Positions 1 to 12,500 of a stretch of DNA of 64,000 bases are shown here, piece by piece. The position numbers and the translations under genes are program-made. This stretch comes from Adenanthera pavonina (lineage: Eukaryota; Streptophyta; Magnoliopsida; Fabales; Fabaceae). Positions within the stretch are counted from its first letter, which is position 1, and the number at the start of each line of letters is the position of its first letter. The DNA is taken from positions 9,343,501 through 9,407,500 of the forward strand of contig JAIVEN010000015.1 in the NCBI GenBank assembly GCA_026686845.1, written 5' to 3'. The notes under the pieces are model-generated. The model was not told the DNA's origin and made no database searches. It saw only the letters and a list, made by a program, of their open reading frames with translations.

Positions 1-1741
1 GGAAACGGAGAGAATATAGTCATTTTATAATGTTATGATCATATGATGTTATCATATTGAAATATTTTAATATTATTTTTAATGATTTAATATATGTTAT
101 TACTATATGATTTTTTTAATTTATTATGAACTTGAACTACTTAAATTTATTTTCTTAACAATTTGATATTTTATTTTTTTATATATATTATTATTTTTAT
201 TTAATTATTACGTCACCAGTTCGACCACCAATCTAACCGGTTGAATCATAAAAATCGTGACCCGATGACATTTCTGATTCAATATTGATTCGGTTTTTAA
301 AAGATTGACATATAGAAGTGTGAGTTGTTGGCTTTGATAAAAAAAAAAAAAAGAGGCTACCACCAACTAATGCATCATAAATTAATAGAGATAGAAAAAT
401 TTGCTAATTAAATAATTGCTATAGGTGATAAAAACAATTTTGCATGATAATGTAAAGTTAAAGTAATTATTTTTAAAGATCTCATAATGATTCTATCATA
501 ATTATTATTGAGTTTACGTATCCAAAGACATACCGAATTTTCATAAATTAAAAATAATGTTTACATGTAGTCTGATAAAATTTTCACATTTATCAAAACA
601 AAATATTTGCTTATTTTTTATGAATGTCAATAGTATCATTAAATATTTTTTATATCAAATATATCTACGAAATTGATTTAGTAGAGCATCCCATACATTG
701 CACGTATGTATTATTAGTTTAATAATATAATCTCCATGACCCATATGCTATAGTCCAGCCATCTATTATATATGTAAAATTAGAGGTGAAATGCATTAAT
801 ACTATATTAACTTTGATTTAATATCTATCTATGTGGAATACTATGCAATTAGTTAATATGTATCTTTTTATTTTTGTGTCTGTCACATCCCCATACCACT
901 TCATTTGACTCTTTTTTTTTTCCTTTTCTTTGGGTTAATTATTATAATACCACTTTATAACTACTAATATCATAATTTCAATAAATCAATTTAAATTTTG
1001 AAATTTATTACTAATTAGATAATGAATTATGTCATTATTACATTTTGAAATTTGAAATTCTCCACATATAACTTTAATTTTAAAATTGCATTTCAGTTTA
1101 CAAATTAATTATAGTTTTGCTAATTAATATTATATAAATATACTCAAACTCATTAATTACATTTAAACTCATCAACCTTGAACTGACTAACTCTCCCCAA
1201 GAATGCTGGTAATAACACTTTTTCTTTTTTTTTTAACACTAGTAATAGCACTTTTTCAAAACTAGAAAATAATTCATACACAAATTGTATAATTTTTTTT
1301 CATAATTTGAAACTATTTGACTTGTATCCCTAAATCGAAAATGGTCAATCTTTCTAGAATTATTTTTAAATTGTTCAAAACAGCACTTATTTAGGAATAG
1401 AGAAAGTATACATATATATAGATAAAAATATATACAGAATAATGATATTTTAATTCTCTCTTGCATTTTTATATTCATATTAATTACTATGATGTAATCT
1501 TTATCTATAAATTAATAGAATATGGATGGACAATTATTTAAATTCCAAATCAATGACGTCACATTTATTCTTGATTGAATTGACTAATGAATATTATATT
1601 ATTTCTCTTTAATAATTTTAAACGAATTATAATTAATTTATTTCTGGCCACCTATATATAAACATTCTATGACTCTTTGGTTTGTACTGTGATAATATTT
1701 TTTTTAAAAAATTCTAAATCGTAATTGTCATTTTCTTTTGA
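1..1741. other. AT-rich intergenic DNA, no gene seen
   Basis: Very AT-rich sequence with long A and T runs. Short open frames here have no recognisable domain and look random. No RNA gene or clear repeat boundary was found before the hAT element. Confidence 0.6.
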
Positions 1742-1749
1742 ATTAAAGG

Positions 1750-3463
1750 TAGGGGTGAGTAAAACCAAACCAAAACCAATCACCGAACCGAACCAAATGA
1801 AATTCGATTTTTTTGGTTCGGTTATTTTGGTGTTCGATTTTGGTTAGGTTATTTTTTTTAGGTTTTTTTGTTTTTTCGGTTCGGTTCGGTTTTGTGTTAC
1901 AAGGATCAAATAAACCGAACCGACCAAAATTCATATGTATATGTTTTTTTTTTCATAAACATAAACTCCTTCTTGCTTCTTTGGCCTAGACCCAATCCCA
2001 TACCCCAACCCAGTCCATTTGTAAAGCCCAATCTATGACTCACACACGTATTCTGAAAATGAAAACCCTAGATCCCCTTTCCTTCCTCTAATTCACGTTT
2101 GCAACTAGAACCCAGTTAGAGACCCAGTCTGCCTCCTCCCAGTCCTTGATCCATTCTCGGCGCTCTAGCCTCCGCCTTCCCGTGTTCGTCCGCCTCCTAA
2201 CCCAGTCTCCCTCCATGGATCACGGTCAAGCAAGTGCATCTCAACGCTCGCTTCCTCTAGCCTCCGCCTCTCCGTGTTCATTCGCCTCTTAATCCCAATC
2301 TCCATCCACAGACCATGGTCAAGCAAGTGCATCTCGGTTCAAGCAAGTTCCAGGTCACGGCTTGTCTCTTTGACTCCGTTCTCTCATCTCTGCAACTGCA
2401 TCTTGGCTCTCTGTTCAGGACTTAGAGTCCCAGTCTCCCTCCTCCCAGTCCTTGATCCATTCTTGGCGCTCGCTCCCTCTAGCCTCCGCCTTCCCGTGTT
2501 CGTTTACCTCCTAAGCCAGTCTCCCCCCACGGATCACGGTCAAGCAAGGACATCTCAACGTTCGCTTCCTCCAGCCTCTGCCTCTCTGTGTTCGTCCGCC
2601 TCCCAATCCCAATCTCCCTTCACAGACCATGGTCAAGCAAGTGCATCTCGGCTCAAGCAAGTTGCAGGTCGTGGCTTGTCTCTCTGACTCCATTCTCTCA
2701 TCTCTGCAACTGCATCTCGGCTCTTTGTTCAGGTCACTTCTTGCATCTCTGTTGATATGTTTATTTCTCCATCTCTTATCCCTATTGATCTGTTGATTTG
2801 TATTAATGTACAACTTTGGGATTTCAAATTCTGAACTATTAAAGCGTATTTGGTAATTGAAATTAGAGGACAAGCAAGCAGATCTAATGAAAGAAACTCA
2901 GCCCCATGATCCATGACTATTGACATGAAGTTGCATTCAAGATTGTTCACGAACTATATATTTTGTCAACTTAAAAGGTGAAGCTAGATTGCTCAAGAGT
3001 AGGCTTGACCCTCTAAAAGTTTTAAACATGTCATGTATATTAATGATTTAGTCTGGTAAATTGGGATCGTAATTTTTTACCACTTGTTGGAGACCTTTAT
3101 ATAAGGTGAAACACTTTTGTAGAAGCTTTAAAGATAGAAAAAATAGGCTTCATATTTGGTGCGAAACAGGGAAAGAACATTGTAGATGAAATAACATTGA
3201 AAATGGATCTATTGAAGTTACACAAGAGGATGTGATTTCCTCTTTTTTAATTTGTGAAAAAAATAAAATTATGTTTTATTTTTTCAGCAAAAGGCCCAAA
3301 AAAAAAAAACTGAATCGAATTGAATCGAAATATTTCGGTTCAATTTGGTTCGATTTTTCCACATAATTCGGTTAGGTTCGGTTGTGTAATGTATGTTATT
3401 TCGGTATTCGATTATTTCAGTTTTTAGCCAAACCGAACCATAAAAACCGAATGCTCAGCCCTA
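1750..3463. mobile_element. Non-autonomous hAT-superfamily transposon (1,714 bp)
   Basis: The left end starts TAGGGGTGAG and the right end, read on the other strand, starts TAGGGCTGAGC, the usual plant hAT terminal form. Both ends are rich in GGTTCGGTTT-like motifs. A perfect 8-bp target duplication ATTAAAGG flanks it (1742-1749 and 3464-3471), as expected for hAT. I see no transposase frame, so it would need transposase from elsewhere. The interior (about 2040-2760) is much more GC-rich than its surroundings. It resembles a captured plant 5' region, with GCCCA motifs and an AAACCCTA telo-box near 2062, and it is duplicated in tandem. Confidence 0.9.
2123..2735. repeat. Tandem duplication, about 306-bp unit, inside hAT element
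   Basis: The stretch starting CCCAGTCTGCCTCCTCCCAG at 2123 recurs at 2429 as CCCAGTCTCCCTCCTCCCAG, and similarity continues through the unit (CTTGATCCATTCT, GGTCAAGCAAG, TCATCTCTGCAACTGCATCT). The two copies differ at scattered positions, so the duplication is not recent. Inside each unit a shorter motif around GGTCAAGCAAG occurs twice. A 137-codon open frame across it arises from the low-complexity C/T-rich composition. Confidence 0.85.
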
Positions 3464-3471
3464 ATTAAAGG

Positions 3472-6400
3472 TAAATTCATCCAATTTATTACTAATATTT
3501 AAAATTATAATTGTAAGTATATCTACATTATCCAAAGTTTATAACTCTCTTTTTATCTATCATACAAGTTATAATAACCATTCCGAAAAGAAAAGAATAG
3601 CTCCATATTTAATTTTAAAACATTGATTTATCTTTATTACTAATAAAAATAAATAAATCAAGTAATCAAATTTTATAGGCCCACTAAATTTTTGACAAAT
3701 ATAAAAATCTCAAATTATTTGAAGTTATAAGTAGTTATATGACTCATGGTCTATGTGATTTGCTCAATCCAACTTCAACATGTCTATTTAATTGCAAGTA
3801 TTATAAACACATATTGAAAGCAATCAATTCCACCACTTTTATTAACAATAATAGATTTTCAAGAGATATAAAGTATATCAAATAAAGGTTAGTATATACA
3901 GAAGAACATAGTATTGGACAATTAACAGACATGTAATTCTATATAATATGAGTTTATTAAAAAAAGTACAGTTCCTACACATTAATATTTAGATGAGATT
4001 TTGATAAAAAAAATGTTTAAATGAAATGATAGGATTTGCAATTACATGATTTAATATTTAAATTTAATGCTAGGAACAATTCGTGCATTGTAGGGGTCAT
4101 TTTCTAGTTTACTAAGAAAATACAAGTTATCATTTAATAAAATAGTATCCTTACTAACAATACAAGTTATATACTTACTAACAAAAATTCCAACTTTTTA
4201 AAAAAAAATCCACTTTAACCTACATGTTGTATGAGTTGTGTTAATTCTAACTCATCTTAAATGAATTGCATATTTTACAATTCAAGTTGTATTTTTTCAT
4301 GAATTAAACAAACTAATTTGTGATTATAATTCATATTTCCAACTCTAACCCAAAAAGTTTGTTCTCTTGTTCGTTCATATTAACTAAAATTAGATTTGTG
4401 TATAAAATTGGATTGGCCCCGAGTTAGATATAGAAGTTTTTACGTGGCCATAAAAAAAAAAGATATAGCAGTTTATATGGCTTTAACTTGATTTGACCAT
4501 TTATTTTTTAGAATGTTATTTGACTAATTTGTACATAAATTTATTTAAAAAAAAAGAATTATGCCATATTGAACCAATCAAACATATTAAACCAAAACTC
4601 AATTAGTGTGGACATCTAAGAATTCTAAATGATTTTTTTTAAGGAATGAAATATTATAATATAGTGAGATATTTTTTCATAGTTAATGGTTGATGATGTG
4701 ACATTCATTTCATTGAACTTAAAAAAGAAAAAAAAGGGGAAAATTGCAAGTTGTGGAAATGGTACGAGGGTCACCTACTCCTCGTGGGAAAAAAAAGACG
4801 AGACGAACGGCTCACCTAACTATCCAACTCCAACTTTCTCTCAAAATGTCTATTTTATTTACTTTATTAATTCACTTACTCGTGAGGCTACCATCACAAC
4901 GGCATCGCTATAAAAGTAGGAATATTTGAATCATTTTCACGACTTCTCAACTTCGGACTTTCCTCTGATTAATTAGTATTATTATTTTTTAAATATAATT
5001 CATATTTTAATATTTTATCCTTATTAAAAAAAGCAGTTAAAAATTATTTACATACCTTAATTTTTTTAAAATTATTATAACTTTTTAAAATTATTCTCAT
5101 TAAATTATTTTATTTTAATTATTATTATCTTTTTTAATTTCTCTCCATTATAAAAAAAGTTAAGTATCTACTTTAATTAAAATTTATCCTAAATTGAAGC
5201 AAAAATAGAAAAAAAAAATTAAATGATTGCTAAAATAATTATATTTTAAAACCTTAATTTTAAAAAAATATGCTCAATATTTTAAAACAGAGGGATTACC
5301 TTACATCATTTTATTATAAGGTCATAATTGAATTTGAATATTCAATTTCTCTCTCTCTATCTCTCTCTCCTTTTTTTACTCTTCTGCGAGCTAGAGATAT
5401 ATATTGACCTGGCACTAAGACCAATTCAATTTAATTAAACAATCAACAACTTTAATTACATTAAAGGGTTAATCATATACTAGCTCACGTCTGTTTTAAC
5501 TATTTGTTTATGCTTTTAAACAAATTCAAAACAAGAGTTTAAATAATAACGATTTCATCCACTAGACGTGAGAGTTAGGATGGACCTTCTTTAGCCCTTT
5601 AGGCCAATAAGATAGAATATAATCGACTTTACAATTTGATAACTATCAAATAATTAGATCCAAATAATCTCCGAGATTTAATTTAGTGATTAAAACAGTG
5701 TAGTTTTGCTTAGAGTATTTGATTACGAATTCTTTCGATTAAGAGGATCTTTAATTACTTTTCAATTCTGAGAGTGTTAAGTAATTGGAATGTCGACGAT
5801 CTTATTTTGACCAAGGACTTGGTGAAACGGCTAGAGTAACGTGCGTACGTTTCATTAAATTTACCAGAAATTTCAATAAACCACTCAACGGCCGTTCATC
5901 CTCCACGTTTCAACCATCAATATTCCGTTTCAAACTCTGTCAGGCTTCATTCATTATAAGGAAATGGAAATAAAAGACAGAAGACAGTGTAGCTTGTAAG
6001 TTTGGTATAATGAAATGGAGTCAACTATGGAATCCAATTATAAAATCTGTAACCCCCCAAAAAAGAAGGAAATGCGCATACCAACAAATTGATTCTTTTA
6101 ATTTATTTATTTTTGATAGGGGCACTTTAGTCTTTAAATAATTTCTAAATTCCTTTGCGTGTTAAAAAGACACATACCAACAAAATTTGTATAAGCATTC
6201 AATCCAAATTTTATTTTATACCAAATATACTTTTTTTCCTCATTCTCATTTTCTAAAATACTCTTTCTACATACTAAATGAGCCCTTAGTAAATTTTTTA
6301 TTGAATTTTATTGACTTGAATATTTATGTATCACCTTAGCAATATTAACTTGTATTTTATTAAAGAGAATGTCACTTGGTATATTTCTCCAAAAGCAGCT

Positions 6401-7218
6401 TTTGGAAAGTAGATTCCCTACGAAATTCATATTTTATTTACTTGTTCAATTTTTAAATTACTGGAAGTTTAAATTATTTTTTAAAATAAATACGTTATAT
6501 TTTAGTATTAAATATATTAATACCCTTTTTATTAAAGAAATAGATTAAATAGTCAGTGATATTTTTTATAAAATAACACAAATTATTTGATAAGTAAAAC
6601 TTCCCAAGATTTTGTTAAGCTCAACTTTAACAGAAGTGTCATACTTTTTTGAAATCAAGTAATACCTAATGTTTTATTTCTTGAAAGTTCTATTTTCCAA
6701 TTCTATTTATCTCATACCAAATGACTCAGCGATAGGAAGAAGAATAAGTATCTTTAAGATTCTTTATTATATATTTTTATTGCCGAAGAAGGTGATGATA
6801 GTTCCACTAGGATTGTTCAGGATAGGCACGACACGACACTAGAAACCTCCAGAACCAAAAAAACAAAAATACAGTCAACATAACATTCCACTTGCAAGCA
6901 ATTTATAATGTAATGTAATATACATTGACATATTCCATATCTCATTAATTTCCCCCTCCTTCCAGCTTCGTTTTCATCTGTGTGTATGATAGTGATGCCT
7001 GCGAAAGCTGATGCGTAAATTGGATATGCCAATTAATAAGTTTAGATGTTAGTTTTACGAAGGTCACTGGATTGTCATCTAATGATACAAAATTGATCAG
7101 AATAGTGAATAAATTTAAATTTAAATTTAAATTATTCATTTCAGAAAAAAAAAGAAAAGAAAAGATAAACCTCAATTGAATTTGATTATATGAATGAAGA
7201 GTAGAGGATCACAAACTC
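3472..7218. other. Gene-poor AT-rich intergenic DNA
   Basis: No coding region, RNA gene or bounded transposon could be supported. Short open frames (for example around 4690-4930, 5785-5970 and 6817-7175) have no domain or splice context. There is a CT microsatellite-like tract near 5346-5370. Confidence 0.5.
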
Positions 7219-7221
7219 TTA

Positions 7222-7616
7222 GGGCCCGTTTGGTTCAATTACATGAAGGTAATGTAATGTAATGTGATGAGATAATGATTACATGTGAATTTGTTTGATT
7301 GGATATAAATAATGATGTAATGATATTTATTTTTTATATTAAAAAATAAGAATAAAAGTGAAATGACCATATTGCTCTTAACCTAGAAATGAATTTGTCA
7401 ATATTTATTTTTATAAGGGTATTCATGTCTTTTTACATCTCATCACACCCATATAAAGACCTTCACATGCAAAATGTTATGTAATCTGGATCACCTCAAT
7501 AGGATCACTTGAGTAATAAGGATCACATGTGATATGTCTAACCAAACGCTCAAAACTCAGGTAATGTGAAGCCTATTACCTTTACCTGGGAGCATGTAAA
7601 TGAACCAAACGGGCCC
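7222..7616. mobile_element. Tourist-like (PIF/Harbinger) MITE, 395 bp
   Basis: The left terminus GGGCCCGTTTGGTTCAATTA is matched by the reverse complement of the right terminus, GGGCCCGTTTGGTTCATTTA, with one mismatch. The termini are flanked by the 3-bp direct repeat TTA (7219-7221 and 7617-7619), the PIF/Harbinger target-site signature. The interior is AT-rich and lacks coding capacity. Confidence 0.9.
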
Positions 7617-7619
7617 TTA

Positions 7620-9200
7620 GCCACATGTGCTATCAGAATCTGCATTTACAACAGCTTTATTATTTTACATGCTCTCTTCATTCTTGATTGAAATAATTGG
7701 CGGCCACATCACATCCGATTTTTTTCTTTTTTATAATATGATTGCTATGATACGCGAAAGGTAAGTGTGTGTTACGAGTAAAATGACTTAGTAATGTTAG
7801 AGTGCAAATCGAAGAAAGGGTGATTAAATTCTGAGCAACTCTTTTGTTAATGAAAAAGACAGATTTGGTGCATTATTATTAGTTCAAGCTTCCCCATCAT
7901 TTGCGAGCTAGCAGTCGTGTTAACCTACCTGCTATTGCTAATTGCACTTTGGTTTTATTTCCACCAGGGGATGGAGCTAGAATGACTGCGGTGTTGGGGG
8001 TATTTTTTAAAGAAAATAGTAATATACTTTTATATATTTTATTAACAATTATAATTGCATATGGATTAAAAGTAATTATTGATAGTAATAAATATTAAAA
8101 ATAAAAATAATATTTCATATATAGAATATGTAATAATTTTTTAATTTCGTCAAATAGGTACATGATTAATTATTGTTAATTGTAACAATTATATGTATTA
8201 AAATCTAGCAAGCAAATCGGTAGGTGTGATCTCCTTGCTACTCTTCATGCACATTGTACGTGGTTCGAATCTAAGGGGAACTAAGTTCAAACTTCAAACC
8301 TAAGGGTCACCAAAGTAATGTAACTATTTCCTTTTCTCACACAAACATAATGAAAACCTCCGGGGGAACCATGGCACCTGTTGGTCCCCCTCCCTTTATC
8401 TCTGTTTCCTCCATCACAATTCACATGGCACGGCTCACATTAATTTCTCATTTTCTTTTTCATCACGTCGAATTCTATTGTGGACCTATATATGTGGTAT
8501 AAATTTATTTTTCTCTGGTTGTATCCATGTGAAATGTATTTGTTCAAGAATCGATGGGTCATATTTTAGTTTCACACTTTTTTCTTCATATCCTCCCTTT
8601 GTATAATCCCCTCAATTCCTTTGTTTTGAGTAGTGAGAGATTGCTAATTGTGACATTCAATTAAATATATTGCCCATTTATATATTATTTTCTTAGCATT
8701 TCAATCAAAATCAATAGCAGAGCTGTATATAGAGAGGTAATGAGAGAAAATATTAAGAGAATCCAAATCCTACAAGTGACATGATAAATTACCCTGAATG
8801 AGAAAATTAAAATTAAAATGAAGGACCAAATCTAAATAATTGTCATCAAAATTTCAAAATGACCAACAAGGAAGAAATGATAACAAAATATGGAGAAAAA
8901 TTAGAACATTACGGGTATAAATAACCTCAATCATTTATGTTCGGCTAGAAAACAATATATTCGAAAAGAGTACTTTTCCATTAATATATAATACAATTCA
9001 AAATTTATCTTAGTTGGAAGTTAAAAGCATTGAGGTAATTACTTAGCATTTTTAAACTTTCTGTTTAAATTCATTATACTTACTTTTTTCTTTTACACCT
9101 TAGGAATTTCACTTTCGTATCCTATGAAAGTTTAATTCCTTTTCCCCATTTCACACCAATTTGACCCCTGCCTTTTCCTCACTGATGGTTGCACTCTAGT
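7620..9200. other. Intergenic DNA upstream of the helicase gene
   Basis: No gene supported. A GGTTCGAATCT box-B-like motif at 8262-8272 is not accompanied by a convincing box A or tRNA fold. Confidence 0.5.
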
Positions 9201-9208
9201 TTTTCTTT

Positions 9209-9310
9209 TGGGCCTGAGATATGAGTATTCTAGTTGAAGCATATCAACGAATAGGGGGCAATTCAATTGGTGGGCCTACATTTTCACACTAAGAGGGCCG
9301 ATCAGGCCCA
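9209..9310. promoter_or_regulatory. Cluster of three GGCCCA/TGGGCC site-II-type motifs
   Basis: TGGGCC occurs at 9209-9214 and 9271-9276, and GGCCCA at 9305-9310, about 220-325 bases before the helicase start codon. Such motifs (TCP-bound site II elements) are known from promoters of plant growth and housekeeping genes. Their role here is inferred from spacing and clustering. Confidence 0.5.
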
Positions 9311-9532
9311 TAGTCATTGAAATACATATATATTTTAAATTTAAAAAAAAAATAAGAGGAAGCAAAGGTATCAGTATCACTAGGCTGAGCCTCACCGTCA
9401 TCTCCGAGACTCACTCAAGTTAGCAAAGCAGAAATCTCTCGCTTATGATTCTCAGTACCTCTCTCTGGCTGAGCTCTCTCTGATAAGAAACAAAAACCTC
9501 TTGCAAAAGGAAGGAAGGAAGGCAGGAAAACG

Positions 9533-12500
9533 ATGTCGTATGTCCCTCCGCACCTCAGGAGCTCCAGCTCCACTACTGTTGCTACCAGAATTTCGTCCCT
9601 AACCCTAGACACCAACGATCACAGCAAGCTTGCTTTTTCCTCTAATTCTCACTTCCACGCCTCTCTTACTCCTTCTTCCTCCTCCAACTTCTCCAATGCC
9701 TCTCGCCGGAGCTCTGGAGCTCCTCCTCCCTCCCGCACTCTCTCTGTCCCCGACGCCGTCTTCCCTCGCTGGCAACCATCGGAACGCGTCTCTCGTATGA
9801 AGCCCGAGCAGGTTTCTTTTTTTTTGTTGTATAGTGACGGCTCTTTCTCCTATCGCATTCGACTGAAATGCTTTGAGTTTCGATCATTTGGGGGAAATGT
9901 GTGTGCTTGAACTTGTGTTTAGGATATTTGAAACTTTTTTGAATTTCCTGTGTTTCATTTCTGTGGTCACTGGTCGTCTTGTGTTACATATTATACGTTC
10001 TTTTTCTTCCTTTACCTGCCATTTCTTGGTTGTGAAACTTAGCATAATGTGTTTTTTGGATGAATAACATCTGTGAAGAAAAAAATTCCTCTCCGTTAGC
10101 AGTTTGAAGATTTGGACAGTAGTGAAAAGTGTGTCCATTGTGTCAGTGGAGAAAATTATGTTAGAATTGTAATGGTACGTATCAGACTATCAGTGGCTTG
10201 GTTGTTTATGATAATCACAAGGATTTACTAGCGAAATTTTTGTACAGACATATAGTTCGGTTGGAATTAGGTTTAAGATTTGATGCAATGTGCTGATAGT
10301 CAAGGCCATGCAACAATGGCTATCACGAATAATGAAGTTAGCTTTGAATCTTATGGTTTATACGAGAGCAGTAGTTGACGTATTCCAATATTGACTAGTT
10401 TTCCTCCTTTTTTTTTCTTCTTTTTTCGGATTTATCACTTAGCACTGATTATTTTATTCAAAGTACAACTATTTGCTTTGTCTTTGTATTATTTTGTGAA
10501 CTTCATATGTTGTTTATTGCTTTATCGATTGTTCTATTTCTTCCTCTTCTCAATTTAATTTTAATAGCAAAAGCAATTATTAGGTTACTGATTCCTACAG
10601 ATTACGTGCTTCCCTTTTGCAGATTGAAGAGGTCCGACTGCGGCTTAATCTTGATGTTTCTGTTGCTTCTGACTCTCATCCTGCACCTGCACCAATAGAA
10701 TCATTTTCGGACATGGTAGTTAATTTTATAAATCAGATCCATATTTCTTGCATTCAGTTTATAGTAATTATTGTGAGTTTTTGAAAAACTGTGGACCTAT
10801 TAATTTTCAGTGTTTGCACCCAAGTATCATGAAGGATATTGCTTATCATGAATACACAAGGCCAACTTCTATCCAGGCACAAGCAATGCCAATCGCTCTT
10901 AATGGAAGGGATCTATTGGGTTGTGCAGAAACTGGTAGTGGAAAAACTGCAGCTTTCTCCATTCCTATGATTGAGGTCTGAGCTCATTGTACTTGAATGT
11001 TTATCTGATTTTTGTATTTTGTATTGTTTTCCTTATATATCATGTGGTGGCAATCAAACCAATATGTGACTTAAATTCATTCCTGTTTTATTCTGTAGCA
11101 TTGCTTGGCCCAGCCTCCAATTCGGCGTGGTGATGGTCCTTTAGCATTGGTTTTGGCTCCTACTAGGGAGCTTGCTCAACAAATAGAGAAAGAGGTGATA
11201 TATTTAATTTTAGGTGCATAAAAATAGGCTGTCTAAATATCTAGGGATGAAATTCTCTTTGATTTCTACTTTTCCAGTTTATAATTTTGTTCATGCACCA
11301 TATATATGAATATACAACTATTTTTGTTACTTCTTTCTCTGCCTTGTCTCACGCATGACTTCTGAGACACATGTCTGTAGCTTTTTTGTAATTTTGAGTT
11401 TTTATGTCATTGAATGGAAGTATGATGATTTATTAATAATGGTGTGGTTGTTCCTATTGGGGCAATTTTACTTTTTGTTTAACTTTTTGTATAAGTGGTC
11501 AACGTGTTGCATTTAGTTATTTATCTTCTTGCTGCTTCTGTATTGAAAGTTAGATATATACAGAGATCATTTGTGCCATGAACACAAGATTCTTGCTATC
11601 TTCCTTTGAATGATCTGCTTTTAATGCTGATTAGTAAATTCTTTTCTTATGCCTGAAGCTTGGAGCTTTACTGATTCTTTTCTTTATCAGTTAATTTTTT
11701 CCCACCAGCAACCTGTTTTGTTGTAATCATATTAATTATTCTGAGGCATTTTTTAAATTTTGCAGGTTAAAGCTTTTAGCAGATCACTTGAGTCATTAAA
11801 AACTGCAATAGTTGTGGGTGGAACTAACATTGAAAAGCAGGTAACTAAATATATTTTTTTTCTTATTATGCCTGTGTTCGCAATGGTTATTGCCTGTCTT
11901 ATTTGCGATGCAATTTCTGAAAGTGTGGCCAAAGCACTCACAATTCCTTCTTTGTTAAACATGTGTGAACACTTTCTTTTTTTCCTAAATATAATTTCTA
12001 TTGGCCTTTTTTTGGGCTGAATCTAGGGGTGTTCACGGGCCGGGCATCACCTTGGCCCGGTGTCCGGCCCGGAACATCCCCTGGGCATAGAAAATGGGCC
12101 TGCGGCTGGTTCAATATGGCCCGGTTCTTCACCTGGCCGGGACCGGGTCAATATCGGGTTGGGTTTTGGCCCGGTATAAAAAATTAAAAAATAAATAAAA
12201 AAGTTAATTTAATTTTTTAATAAAAATATAACTAGTTTAATTTAAAATATATTCTTATAGGAAATAATATTAGGTTAAAAAGTAACATTTATCAAAATTA
12301 TAAATACTTAACAATTATACATTATTTATTTTATATAATATTAAGTTATGAAATAAATTTAAAATTTGAAATAAAATTAAAAATTGGAATAATAAAATGT
12401 ATCTATTATAATTATAAAGTTAATTTATTACATGAGGCATATGAAGAAAAAACAATTATATAAAATTATTCAATATTTTTAACAAATAAAGAAAAATAAG

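Noticed and set aside
2274..2687. 137-codon open frame
   Set aside because: Lies across the two C/T-rich tandem units of the hAT element; composition-driven, and the opposite strand is equally open.
8200..8290. tRNA-derived SINE suggested by GGTTCGAATCT
   Set aside because: Box A is poor, no cloverleaf, and no poly(A)/(T) tail or target duplication could be found.
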